Positions 37,201 through 45,539 of a stretch of DNA of 64,000 bases are shown here, in pieces. Made by a program: the position numbers and the translations under genes. How positions within the stretch are numbered: position 1 is the first letter of the stretch; every line of letters starts with the position of its first letter. Origin of the DNA: Prescottella subtropica (GTDB taxonomy: Bacteria > Actinomycetota > Actinomycetes > Mycobacteriales > Mycobacteriaceae); the NCBI RefSeq assembly GCF_005434945.1, contig NZ_SKCH01000017.1, positions 18,540 to 82,539 on the forward strand. The letters are read 5' to 3'. The notes under the pieces are model-generated. The model did not search any database. It saw only the letters and a program-made list of their open reading frames with translations, and was not told where the DNA came from.

Positions 37201-39000
37201 GCCCAACCGGTCCAGCAACGGCGCCATGGCGGGGTCGTTCGAGATGCGACTGTCGACATAGACCAGGTCGTCTCGGAGCCCGTCGTCACCGGATCGCCGA
37301 AACACGCTTCCTGCGGCCGGGGGCACCATCTTCCCCGAGTCCGTCAACACGATTCGCGCGGTCCGCGCGTCCGCAGCTTCGGCTGCGTTGTCAGATCCTG
37401 AGAGATCGTGGGCGAGTAGGTGCGCCAGGACTCGAATCGCTGCCGCGGATGCCTCGACGGTGCAGTCCTCGACAAGAGCCTCGAGCCACGCACGCACCGA
37501 CTCAGACTCCTTGCACGACGCTGCAGCAAGGATGTGGTTCATCTTGCCTCGACGAGCAACCGAGCCCTCGACGGAGTGGTGAACCCAGTTCGACGGCCGA
37601 CCGGAGTACTCCCGCCACAAAGCGAGCGCGCCCGGCGACAACTTCTCCCGATGAATACGCAGTTCGGTCGGCAGCGTCAGCACGCCGTTCTGGTCCGGGA
37701 GCGACGGGCTCTTGGCAGCCAGCGCCCAGATCTGCTCGGTGAGGTACTTGCACGCCCAGTTCGGTGACTCCCGCGGCCGCCCCGGCAGCAACGGCAGATA
37801 CGCCGCAGGATCCGACGGGTCCACCAAATCCTCGAGCGACCCGACCACCAAGCGGGCCGCCACACGGAGCAGCTCCCCGTTGAGATCACTGCTGTCCAAA
37901 AGGTTTTGACGATCTTCATTGGTCTTCCACGCCGCATTGAGCGCACCACTGAGCGTGGTCGGATACTTGGTAGGGAAGTACGACCAGAAGGTGCCGCGAT
38001 CGTTGGGCACGGCCAGGAAGTCGGAGCCATCCGAACGCGTGTAGTCGGGAACCGCCCACGAGACGTCGATCGTCACTCGATCATGAAGTTCACCCGCACC
38101 TTGGCGAATTTCGTCCGGGACCTGGTGCGGGAGTGTAAACACGCGGTACTTCTCGGAAGTGGTACTCGCCCCTGTCCGCGACTGCCTGATCTCTCGAATG
38201 CCGTCCTTCACGTGCACCAGGATCTCGCGGCGCACACGGACCGCCCGCCGGTCCTCGAGCAGGACAGTTCCCACGTGAGGCGAGAACAGCTGGAACAGGT
38301 GTGGAAATTCCTGACCTGCCAAGTCGTTACGGGCTCCGGTGCTCTGAATGTCCCGACCGAGCCGCTCCGCGGCCCCCGGCAACAGTGGTAGACGAACAAC
38401 CGTACTGGCCCAACGCAACAGTGAATCCAGTTCGGCGTCGACCGAGCGCTCGACCTCTGCGTCGAGCTGCCGAGCCATTCGAAGCACGGGGGTTTCACCG
38501 ATACTGTCGAGCGGCCACTCTCCACGCTGTACCCGCGCCTTGTTCACCGCGGCCAAGATCTCGGCGGCCGACCAATCTGCGTCGAATCCGAACGACCCCG
38601 TCGCACTGAAGAACTGCGGCGTTCGTGTTACCGACAGTACCGATTTCACGCCGACACCGAACCGACCGATCTGTCCGGCGCGCTTCTTCGACACGCCCAT
38701 CCGGAGGATCGTGTCAGCGCCTTCCGGCGTAACCGGGGTTCCCTCGTTCGCGCAATAGAGGTAGCCGTCGGTCAGAACCACGTGGATACGGCCACCTCGG
38801 TGGCCGTTCCCCCGGAGTTCGTCAGCAGCGTTCTGAACCAGCTCGAAGAGTTGCCGATCCCCGTATCCGCCCTGGTGGATACGACGTTCACCGTTGGCAT
38901 CTTCTTCGATACGGTCCGGGTTGAAGGCGTAGGTGCCCAGCGCACGCTCGGACAGTTCGGCAATCTTCTGCAGCACTGGTGTGCTGTCGGCGCTACTCAT
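34198..39000 (-). CDS. Giant GHKL ATPase-SF2 helicase fusion
   Basis: A 1600-residue protein. Residues about 40-250 form a GHKL (HSP90/sacsin-like) ATPase: N box QLFELVQNAADE (51-61), G1-like CANEGTPVTPEGADTI, G2 QIGRFGVGVKSVL. A region of about 900 residues without recognised family follows. The C-terminal 400 residues form an SF2 DEAD/DEAH helicase: Walker A SLPTGAGKTRVAAEG (about residue 1228), IVDEAHVAIAK (about 1333), VGLTATPFRNDA, NYGVLSQGFDAPATRAVLI, and QMVGRGLRGVKNGG as motif VI. The ATG at 39000 has a good ribosome binding site (aagga, 7 nt); longer starts are unsupported. First gene of the minus-strand operon. The fusion could couple a nucleotide-driven clamp to DNA unwinding (inference). 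Confidence 0.85.
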   Translation of the reverse strand: MSSADSTPVLQKIAELSERALGTYAFNPDRIEEDANGERRIHQGGYGDRQLFELVQNAADELRGNGHRGGRIHVVLTDGYLYCANEGTPVTPEGADTILRMGVSKKRAGQIGRFGVGVKSVLSVTRTPQFFSATGSFGFDADWSAAEILAAVNKARVQRGEWPLDSIGETPVLRMARQLDAEVERSVDAELDSLLRWASTVVRLPLLPGAAERLGRDIQSTGARNDLAGQEFPHLFQLFSPHVGTVLLEDRRAVRVRREILVHVKDGIREIRQSRTGASTTSEKYRVFTLPHQVPDEIRQGAGELHDRVTIDVSWAVPDYTRSDGSDFLAVPNDRGTFWSYFPTKYPTTLSGALNAAWKTNEDRQNLLDSSDLNGELLRVAARLVVGSLEDLVDPSDPAAYLPLLPGRPRESPNWACKYLTEQIWALAAKSPSLPDQNGVLTLPTELRIHREKLSPGALALWREYSGRPSNWVHHSVEGSVARRGKMNHILAAASCKESESVRAWLEALVEDCTVEASAAAIRVLAHLLAHDLSGSDNAAEAADARTARIVLTDSGKMVPPAAGSVFRRSGDDGLRDDLVYVDSRISNDPAMAPLLDRLGIRESDTEGRFHSVLDQGFEGYTDQSWMRFWELLNSAGGSIQSSAIRTRIPNLATTLHVRTVAGKFVPLKSAMLPGPVVPADGSRDGHVTVDMAFHANDRSILRSFGVSDRPDSSYKPDQDGWFEAYHRAMYDQYCSGLAATDRRVNPGTVQLDGGVMAGPLHLFKQLSEEGRAAFLAVLPEDGLVENWTRQIGKSANTRAQIISPIRWLLRTHGVVRTSLGLRTLDEAVGPQLREYAEVLPVAEISAVKAQKLKLPSSVDEVASSRWVALLEALKKSTDDAFVGRTYALLIRVAYDLVVEEETVRCRVGDIWELRQDSEIAVAKSRTEYDELIRENHPAILVDNPQDAAEIDVMIDEWGMSTIDDVIEKQVRTVPAGSAMAIADAYPALRVRLGTAPLNGLVLQRCSELEEVVRTPNGTRLTPLESAREENTVFVPVSVTDEQALILADREFGFGLGADGCRSVLDAYRRRLEDQAFKAKVQKIRSASSIPEKLALMLGEDELRQGLPAGLVESELHETGQEPDASRLSELAYNANDDGVLKTYASEIRARFPEAPARFDGGSAALRFVADLRFPDSFAGTRIPAPPEREVASGPTDFPSLHPYQERIASRFVELLCSPRPRRAMLSLPTGAGKTRVAAEGVIRWIRGSGTPAGPVLWIAQTTELCEQAVQSWKFVWEKVGADHELVIDRLWTNNSATPVTGRPHLVVATDAKLRSCLDDDDYAWLREASLVIVDEAHVAIAKQYTQIFESMGMTHRITSRHLVGLTATPFRNDADLTRRLVQRFGDHRLDDGVLGNAPITRLQELGILSTVEHRELAGADMELQKHELAEVEKLNGFLPKSAERRLAEDDNRNKVLIEEIAALPSDWPVLVFATSVDHAKLLAAKLGDRGIRSVAIDSATPPGDRRQRIDAFRRGDIRVITNYGVLSQGFDAPATRAVLIARPVYSANVYQQMVGRGLRGVKNGGKDSCLILDVRDNITNFDNSLAFTEFEYLWQKDKR

Positions 39001-39351
39001 GATGTGTTCCTTGGCAGGTGAAGACAACGTGAAACGAAACAACGAGGGAGTCGACGGTCATGCAGGGCGCGGCCGTTCTGCGCATGTTCGGCGTGTCAGG
39101 GTTCGCCCGCAGTGTGCGTGCCCCACGATTCACCCCCGGAATCTCGATATCGATCCATACAAAGCATGCGCAGCGCAAGCTGCACGTCTCCCCCATCACC
39201 GAACATTGTGCACCTCCCCTCCGACAAGATTGACGCATGCCCGACCAACGCCTGTCTCACGTTTGACAGGAGTAAGGCTGCCGAATCGAGGCTGATAGGC
39301 TCCGCGCGAATGCGTGTGCCCGACAGCGACCTTGGGAGTGGCAGAACGACG
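39001..39351. promoter_or_regulatory. 351-bp divergent promoter region inside the island
   Basis: This separates the minus-strand DrmAB/helicase operon from the plus-strand XRE-GHKL operon. It holds a perfect inverted repeat, CCTGTC-TCACGTTT-GACAGG, at 39251-39270, a plausible operator for the XRE-type regulator. The repeat overlaps a TTGACA -35-like hexamer (39263-39268) reading toward the XRE-GHKL gene. No small gene is convincing. Confidence 0.5.
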
Positions 39352-41454
39352 ATGGCCCCGGAAAGAGAGGACTTCGGTCCCTGGCTCGGCAGCCAGTTGC
39401 GTCGGACGGGAATGAATCAAGCGCAGCTCGCCGACCGTCTCGACCTCACCCGTGCAGCGGTATCCGCGTGGATTACCGGAAGGGCGGAACCGCGCGACGA
39501 GATCAAGACACAGATCGCAGCTGTTCTCGACACCGACGAATCCGAGTCCACTGCCGAGGAGCACACCGTGGATACGAGCACTGGCCGCCCACTGCAGTGG
39601 CATCACCGCCCCGCCCACACCGACGGCGGCCGCGAGTACGGCAACGCCGCCGCGTTCGCCTTCAACGCCGATCTGTCCGTGCTCGCCCGTGAGGCGACCC
39701 AGAACTCCCTCGACGAACGATTCGACTCGACCGCCCCGGTACGGGTCAAGTACACCCTGCACGAGTTGACCGGACAGCATCTGGATTCATTCCGAACTGC
39801 GGTGCAGTGGGACAGCCTGGTACCGCATCTGGCAAGTGCCGCCGCGGCCGAACAAAAGGTGTCACGAAGTCTCCGCGCCGCGCTGTCCGAGCTGGACAGG
39901 CGCCAATCGCTCGTACTGCTCCGCATCGACGATTTCAACGCATCTGGACTCAACGGCCCTGAGTACGAGAACGGAAATTTCGCCGCCGTGGTCAGGCGCC
40001 AACTCGACAGCCACAAACAGGCGGCCGGGCGCGCCGGCGGTTCGTACGGCCTCGGTAAGGCCACACTTTGGGCGACAAGCAAGTTCGGCCTCGTGCTGAT
40101 CAACTCGACCCTGTCGGTTCCCCACGAAGGTCGGACGGATCGTCGCGTGATCGGCCGGTTGGATCTGCCCTGGCACGAAGTCGACGGTGTTGCCTACGCC
40201 GGTCCGGCGTGGTTCGGCGAGCAGGAGACCGAACCGGCCCACGCCGGCGTCTCGCGATCCTGGTGGGCAACCGAGGCGTCCGTTCAGGATCTGCGGCTCG
40301 ACCGCGGTACCGACTCGCCCGGCACGTCCTTCCTGATCGTCGGAGCTCACGATGCGTCAGGTGATGCGGAAACCATCGAGGAAATGCACGACAAACTCGT
40401 TCGATCCCTGGCTGACGGATTCTGGGCCGCGATGGTCGGCGGCAAGTCGGCTGCTCCCCTCATGGAAGCGCATGTCATGACACTCCGAAACGACACCGTG
40501 GTGGTGCCGGAAGAGCGCGTCGACCCACATGCACAGCACCCTGCCCTGAGCCGAGCTCTCCGCGCCTACCTCGACGACGACACTGTCGATGAACTGACCG
40601 CGGCAGATCAGGTTGCTCGGGTCTCCGTTCCGCTGGTGGTGACACCCCTCAAGGGACGGGGATCCGGCAAAGGCAAAGGTGTTCAGCACGACTGTGTGCT
40701 CCTGGTGACGCCTGCCGCGGAGAACGCGATAACACCCAACCGTGTCGTCTGCATGCGCGGCAACCGTATGACCATCATGGATCATCGGCCGCGCGAAATC
40801 CCGCTCGGTACTCCGCCGTTCCAGGCCGTCCTCCTCGCCGGCTATGCAACTGGCCGCGACGGCGCCGACGTTGCCGAAGCCGAGGCGTTCCTTCGAGCAT
40901 CAGAGCCTCCGGAACACGACAAGTGGGATCGGACAGAGGAACTGACATCCTCGTACGAGAAGGGTGCGCTCGCCCGGTTGAAGGAGTTCCGCGCAGGTAT
41001 CGACAAGGCGGTCCGCAGCCTCGTCGGCCAGCGGGAAACGGAACGGAACCGTGGTCCGAAGGTGCTTCGCGAGCTCCTCCAGCTGAGCACGACGTCGAGC
41101 GCCGGCATCAAGAGCGTCCAGGGCGCCCCCGCAGTGAAGAACGTGCAGGGCAGCGTCGACGGCACCGGCGCTTGGTCGGTCACCGTCACTGTGAAAGCAC
41201 CCGGCACCGAAGATCCCTGGATCCTGACTCCTGTCGCAAAGTTCGATGTGCGGTCAGGCGGACGTCCCACGGTGCTCTGGTCCGAGCTCACTGCGGTGGA
41301 GGGGTGCCGTGTCGACGGCCCCCATCTCCTGATCGATGGCGGTGTCCGTCAAGCAGTTTTCGTCGGAGTCACCGATCCGTCCAGCCACCCGGTACAGGGC
41401 CGATTCGCCCGCATGATCGTCGAGGTCCCGAAGGCTCGCGGAGGTGCCGAGTGA
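39352..41454 (+). CDS. XRE-HTH/GHKL ATPase fusion protein
   Basis: A 700-residue protein. Residues about 8-60 are an XRE-type helix-turn-helix (NQAQLADRLDLTRAAVSAWI). A GHKL-type ATPase follows: N box LAREATQNSLDE (about residue 114-121), G1 LLRIDDFNASGL, G2 GSYGLGKATLW. The remaining 400 residues are unassigned. GHKL ATPases fused to an HTH are uncommon. A sensor-regulator that switches on the defence genes, or a DNA-bound ATPase component, is possible. The start is uncertain: ATG 39352 begins just before the HTH, while ATG 39310 has TAGGCT 8 nt upstream, which could mark a leaderless start. The end overlaps the next gene as GTGA. Confidence 0.75.
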   Translation: MAPEREDFGPWLGSQLRRTGMNQAQLADRLDLTRAAVSAWITGRAEPRDEIKTQIAAVLDTDESESTAEEHTVDTSTGRPLQWHHRPAHTDGGREYGNAAAFAFNADLSVLAREATQNSLDERFDSTAPVRVKYTLHELTGQHLDSFRTAVQWDSLVPHLASAAAAEQKVSRSLRAALSELDRRQSLVLLRIDDFNASGLNGPEYENGNFAAVVRRQLDSHKQAAGRAGGSYGLGKATLWATSKFGLVLINSTLSVPHEGRTDRRVIGRLDLPWHEVDGVAYAGPAWFGEQETEPAHAGVSRSWWATEASVQDLRLDRGTDSPGTSFLIVGAHDASGDAETIEEMHDKLVRSLADGFWAAMVGGKSAAPLMEAHVMTLRNDTVVVPEERVDPHAQHPALSRALRAYLDDDTVDELTAADQVARVSVPLVVTPLKGRGSGKGKGVQHDCVLLVTPAAENAITPNRVVCMRGNRMTIMDHRPREIPLGTPPFQAVLLAGYATGRDGADVAEAEAFLRASEPPEHDKWDRTEELTSSYEKGALARLKEFRAGIDKAVRSLVGQRETERNRGPKVLRELLQLSTTSSAGIKSVQGAPAVKNVQGSVDGTGAWSVTVTVKAPGTEDPWILTPVAKFDVRSGGRPTVLWSELTAVEGCRVDGPHLLIDGGVRQAVFVGVTDPSSHPVQGRFARMIVEVPKARGGAE

Positions 41455-42425
41455 GGCCTGTGTATTCCTACCCCACGTTGATCGGCGAGGTGGACCTGAA
41501 TGTGGTGTCCGTCGCAATCGATGGACAGGATCTCCCCTACAGTCGGATCTCCCGCCCGGAACAGACTATCGCTCTCCACGAGGTGGAACGCACCAACTGG
41601 GAGACGGCACAACTCACACTGAAGGCAGCGATGCCCGAACGTGAACTCGCAGAGGGAGCCTGGACCGACGTGTCGTGCCTCGCGGTTCTCACAGAGAACG
41701 CCACGAACGCTCGGAACGCGAGCATCTTGCACCGGGGGCCAGCCGGCGAGTGGACCGGATCGATCGAGTTGTCACACGCGCGGTACGTCCGACGGGCAAC
41801 TCTGGAGCTCCTGGTCACTGCCACGATCGATGGCATCGGTGGCCGCATCATCGGAAGCACGGATCAGAACTGGTTCGTCGACCTCACCTCGTCCAAACCA
41901 GCACGGCAGCGTGACGTCGATATCGTCGAAGAGGACTTCCACAACGGGCCGCTCGCATGGTTGAAGCCGTACAGGGAATCGGCGTGGATCGTCGACACCT
42001 CGGCAGACATCCCTCGCGTCTACCTCAACACGACCGCGGCCGAGGGGCTGGTCGACCTACTGAACAGCAGCGGCGGCTCGAGCGAGGCGAAACTGCTCCG
42101 CGAGATGGCGGCGAGCCAAATCGCGCAGGACGCATGGACCGCGATGTTCCATTCTGCGGTGAGCAACCTCGACACCGATGAAGACGGCACCCCGCAGATG
42201 CCCGGCGGCTGGCGCGATGCAGTCCTCAAAACGATGCTTCCCGACGTGATTCCGGATCGACAGCTGACCGATGCGCTGTACGAAATCGGTCGTCAGCGCC
42301 ATGACGGTGTCGGCTGGTCCGAGATTCAGACACGCATCCAGTACGCGGCCGGCCGCCGAAGCCGACTCACCCGAAAGCTCACCGCAGCTGTGCGGTCCGT
42401 CCATCACACAGAGTCGAAGGGTTAG
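41451..42425 (+). CDS. Hypothetical protein linked to XRE-GHKL ATPase
   Basis: A 324-residue soluble protein I do not recognise. The first 150 residues look beta-rich (alternating hydrophobic pattern, SYPTLIGEVDLNVVSVAIDG); the rest is helical, with an acidic stretch (DTDEDGTPQMPGGW) and a very basic end (AAGRRSRLTRKLTAAVRSV). It starts at a GTG overlapping the upstream stop, so it is co-translated with the GHKL protein and probably forms a complex with it (inference). Confidence 0.7.
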   Translation: MRPVYSYPTLIGEVDLNVVSVAIDGQDLPYSRISRPEQTIALHEVERTNWETAQLTLKAAMPERELAEGAWTDVSCLAVLTENATNARNASILHRGPAGEWTGSIELSHARYVRRATLELLVTATIDGIGGRIIGSTDQNWFVDLTSSKPARQRDVDIVEEDFHNGPLAWLKPYRESAWIVDTSADIPRVYLNTTAAEGLVDLLNSSGGSSEAKLLREMAASQIAQDAWTAMFHSAVSNLDTDEDGTPQMPGGWRDAVLKTMLPDVIPDRQLTDALYEIGRQRHDGVGWSEIQTRIQYAAGRRSRLTRKLTAAVRSVHHTESKG

Positions 42426-42427
42426 CG

Positions 42428-43327
42428 GTGACTCGTACAGTAGAGGTTCCGACGGTGCTGGGTCTGCTCCCCAACTCGGCGGTGACCAAGTATCTCGGGC
42501 GTGGCGTACAGGCTGGAATCGAGCGCCCACCGGCTGCGACGCTGGTGAAGGCTTCCGTGATGAAGAACGAAGCGGAATCACGTTGGCGGACACAACCCCT
42601 TCGAGAGCTTCTGGACGAGGCGATGAGTCGCTTCGACGGAAAGCGCTCTTCGGCAGATGCCTGGCTCGCGCCACGGATCCACGCAACACTGCGGATGACC
42701 CGCCACGAGGCTGCGAACGGGGAACTGTGGAACTTCGTCGCGTTGGCGGTAGCGCCCGACTACGTCGTGTGGCGACACAAGGGAAAAGAAATCGTCCCAG
42801 CCGCCCGGTTCAGCGGAGCACACTACACTCAGGCCTTCTCCCGACTCTGGTGGGCTGCGGAGCTCTTCCGCAACGGCAATGACTACGGACCGGTCGAGGT
42901 CGCTTGCCGAGTACAGGACATCCTCAACACGACGATGCGCTTGGACGTGATCGATCATCGTCCTACCGCCGCAGCGATCCTCGGAATCATTCGACGTTTA
43001 CTCGACGACGGCATTCCACACGTCGGCGTCTACGTCAACGCCCTATCCTCTGCCGTGAATACGGCAGGCAGCACTCTGCTCTACGACATACTCGCGCCGG
43101 ACACGCCCATCGACGACGACGCCTTGCAAGTGTGGATCAATGAAGCTCAAGACATGCCACCGGTGCTGTGGGGAATCCTTCCTGACGGACCAGACGACGG
43201 TTCCGTCAGTGATCGATCCGTCGAATCGTTGATTCCCATCTTCGAGGAACTGCTGAAAAATGCGCCCAAGAGGGGGCGTTCACGGCACGCTGCCGACGAC
43301 ACCGACAATGACGAGGATCTGACCTGA
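42428..43327 (+). CDS. DUF6339-like protein
   Basis: A 299-residue protein whose central block resembles DUF6339 proteins of defence loci: LWNFVALAVAPDYVVWRHK, then ARFSGAHYTQAFSRLWWAAE at about residues 100-145. That assignment is from memory of the pattern and is tentative. The C-terminus is acidic (DDTDNDEDLT). The GTG at 42428 lies 2 bp after the upstream stop. It ends 7 bp from the convergent cytosine-methyltransferase gene. Confidence 0.6.
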   Translation: MTRTVEVPTVLGLLPNSAVTKYLGRGVQAGIERPPAATLVKASVMKNEAESRWRTQPLRELLDEAMSRFDGKRSSADAWLAPRIHATLRMTRHEAANGELWNFVALAVAPDYVVWRHKGKEIVPAARFSGAHYTQAFSRLWWAAELFRNGNDYGPVEVACRVQDILNTTMRLDVIDHRPTAAAILGIIRRLLDDGIPHVGVYVNALSSAVNTAGSTLLYDILAPDTPIDDDALQVWINEAQDMPPVLWGILPDGPDDGSVSDRSVESLIPIFEELLKNAPKRGRSRHAADDTDNDEDLT

Positions 43328-43334
43328 ACCCAGA

Positions 43335-44438
43335 TCAGCCTGCATATCGGGCCTGTCGTCGTGCCCCATTCCGGGTCTCGCGCCATCTAGAGGACACTGC
43401 CCGATCGAGGAATCCGTCTTCGAGGTTCAGATCCAGCGCTGCGGCCAGGACGTGCGCAGCGAGTCTGGGGGGAATCGCGTTCCCGATCTGCTGTGCCACA
43501 CCGCTTCCCGACCAGGGGTAGTCGTCAGGGAACGTCTGCAGACGGCCGGCCTCCGAGTGTGAGAACCGTGGCAGCTCAATGCCGTCATGAGTGACTACAC
43601 GGTTCCGGGAAACCTTCCCTGTCACCGTTGCAGCCGGCTCCGCGGACGTGCGCCGTCCCCTGGCACGGGGATCTCCCCCGGAACCGTAGTTCGAGATGAC
43701 GACGAAGGCGTCCGGGCGACCGAGGGCATCACTCATCGTGTTCCACGGGAGCAGTGCTTGGTCTCCGTCGCCTCGATCGATGCCCTTGCGATAGCCACGG
43801 TGAGTCGGTCTCGGCAGTTTCGGTTCGTGGTGGCGGTTCGCGATGAGGATTGCGCGGCGGCGGGTCTGAGGAACACCGAATTGTTCGGTTTTGAGGACCC
43901 CGCAATCGACTGCGTAGCCGAGTCCTTCCAGCACCTCACGGTATGCCTCCCAGACGGGCAGAACCGCTGGCACCTGTTCGAGGACCACCGCGTCGTACGG
44001 AATACCGAGGTCCTCGGCCTCGAGGATCCAGCGGAGCGGCTGCAGAACCAGCCCGGTCCGTTCGTCGTCCAAACCGGCGACGCACGATTCCACATCTTCG
44101 CCGGCCGCGACGCGTTTGACGAACGACAGCACCTCGTCTAGAGCCTTGCGACCGACCCCGGAACCGGCCAGCGTGTACGTCTGGCACGGGGGGCCGCCGG
44201 CCAGGATCGTCGCGTCGGGAAAGTCGGCGGGGCCGACACCGCGCACGTCACTGTGTTCGGTGCCCAGTCCTGCTGCTCGCCTGGTGGCGCACGCGTCGGC
44301 GTCCCACTCCACACCGTGCACCGTGAGGCCGAGCCAGTGCGCGGCGACGTCGAGCCCACCGGGACCTGCGAAGAGGTCCACCATGTGATGCTGGTTCGGT
44401 GTCGTTGCGGGTCGAGTCACGGCCATGGCGTGGAGCAT
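43335..44438 (-). CDS. drmMII: DNA (cytosine-5-)-methyltransferase
   Basis: A 367-residue C5 methyltransferase with intact core: motif I HMVDLFAGPGGLDVA, motif IV AGGPPCQTYTLAGSG with the catalytic Cys, motif VI LEQVPAV (E retained of ENV), motif VIII FGVPQTRRRAILIA, and motif X VAQQIGNAIPPRLAAHV. The specificity domain (about 230-310) is short. It could protect host DNA as the methyltransferase of a DISARM class 2 (DrmMII) or Druantia type II (DruM) system; the symbol is a suggestion. The ATG at 44438 has ggagg 8 nt upstream, and an internal ATG at 44426 is less likely. It lies 59 bp downstream of the cysteine-less paralogue. Confidence 0.88.
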   Translation of the reverse strand: MLHAMAVTRPATTPNQHHMVDLFAGPGGLDVAAHWLGLTVHGVEWDADACATRRAAGLGTEHSDVRGVGPADFPDATILAGGPPCQTYTLAGSGVGRKALDEVLSFVKRVAAGEDVESCVAGLDDERTGLVLQPLRWILEAEDLGIPYDAVVLEQVPAVLPVWEAYREVLEGLGYAVDCGVLKTEQFGVPQTRRRAILIANRHHEPKLPRPTHRGYRKGIDRGDGDQALLPWNTMSDALGRPDAFVVISNYGSGGDPRARGRRTSAEPAATVTGKVSRNRVVTHDGIELPRFSHSEAGRLQTFPDDYPWSGSGVAQQIGNAIPPRLAAHVLAAALDLNLEDGFLDRAVSSRWRETRNGARRQARYAG

Positions 44439-44497
44439 ATTGGGTACCTCCGACACCTCTCGGCGCCAGGCCTTATACCTGCGGAAATGCAGACGTG

Positions 44498-45487
44498 CTA
44501 TCGCAGCAGACTTGCGATGGCCATGCCGAGCGTCCGTGACAGCGGCGGTGGCATCGCATTGGCGACTTGTCGATACTGCGCGGTCTTCCGACCGGCGAAG
44601 CGCCAGGTCTCGGGGAACCCTTGGAGGATCGCGACTTGATCGACAGTCAGTTTGACCATTCCCGACCGTCCCAGGGGCGGGTCCCAGACGAAGTCTGCAC
44701 CTGGCACCCGGTCGGCAACCGTCCCGCCGTCGACTCCGATCCGTTCCCAGGCCCGTTTGGACCCAGTCGGGCCGAGGTCGGCACCACCTCGTTCCCACGA
44801 GCCACCCACCAGAGTGGGCGCCAGCCCGATGGCCTGCGCGACCCACTCTTCTGCTGCCGACCAGCCGCGACGGACCATCGAGTCGTGAAGGGCCTGGCCG
44901 ACGGTCGACCATTCCGCAGGAGGGCCGTCGGGCAAATCGAGGGCATCGAGCCCGTGAGATTTGGTAGCCACGAGAACGCCATGTTTGCGATCCTGCGGCA
45001 CCCCGACGTCGGCAGCGTTGACGACAATCCACCGATACGAGTAGCCGAGGTGGGTCAGCTCGATCTCTACATCGCCCCGAAGAGTCGCGTAGGCGTCACT
45101 GGTGACGAGATCAGGGACGTTGTCGAGTAGCAGCGCTTTCGGCTGCACGCCGTGCACCAGCATGACCGTCGCCCGCACCAGTTCCTGCTCGATGGCCGAC
45201 CCACGGGTACGTCCGACCGTTGCCGCAGACTTCAATCGCGGAAGCCCCGCTGCCAATAGATCGACGTCGTAGGTTTGCGGTTCATCGACCGGATCGAAAG
45301 CCAACAGATCCATGTCACGGACGTCCCAGCCAGGTCGGTTCGACTGGAGCGTTTCGCACGCAACGGGTCGGTTGTCCAGTAAAAGAACCGGGTCGAAGCC
45401 GGCTTGTTCGAGGCCAAGCGCGAGCCCACCACCACCCGCACACACCACAAGCGACGTGAATCGGTTCTTCCTGTCTGCCGCGCTCAC
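44498..45487 (-). CDS. Cytosine-5 methyltransferase homologue lacking the catalytic cysteine
   Basis: A 329-residue C5-methyltransferase fold. Motif I is LVVCAGGGGLALGLEQAGF, motif VI LLDNVPDL, motif VIII GVPQDRKHGVLVA, and motif X YRQVANAMPPPLSRTLG. In motif IV, where PCQ with the nucleophilic Cys is expected, it has AAGLPRLKSAATVG: the Cys position is Arg. The protein probably binds SAM and DNA but cannot methylate C5 by the usual mechanism. It may be a regulatory or targeting partner of the intact enzyme next door (inference). The start is uncertain: GTG 45487 has aagga 4 nt upstream, while GTG 45550 would overlap the helicase gene. The reading frame is undamaged. Confidence 0.78.
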   Translation of the reverse strand: MSAADRKNRFTSLVVCAGGGGLALGLEQAGFDPVLLLDNRPVACETLQSNRPGWDVRDMDLLAFDPVDEPQTYDVDLLAAGLPRLKSAATVGRTRGSAIEQELVRATVMLVHGVQPKALLLDNVPDLVTSDAYATLRGDVEIELTHLGYSYRWIVVNAADVGVPQDRKHGVLVATKSHGLDALDLPDGPPAEWSTVGQALHDSMVRRGWSAAEEWVAQAIGLAPTLVGGSWERGGADLGPTGSKRAWERIGVDGGTVADRVPGADFVWDPPLGRSGMVKLTVDQVAILQGFPETWRFAGRKTAQYRQVANAMPPPLSRTLGMAIASLLR

Positions 45488-45539
45488 TCTGTCCTTGCTT
45501 TCCCGAACCCCACGATCCCGGCCCTCGCTCGACGACTGA

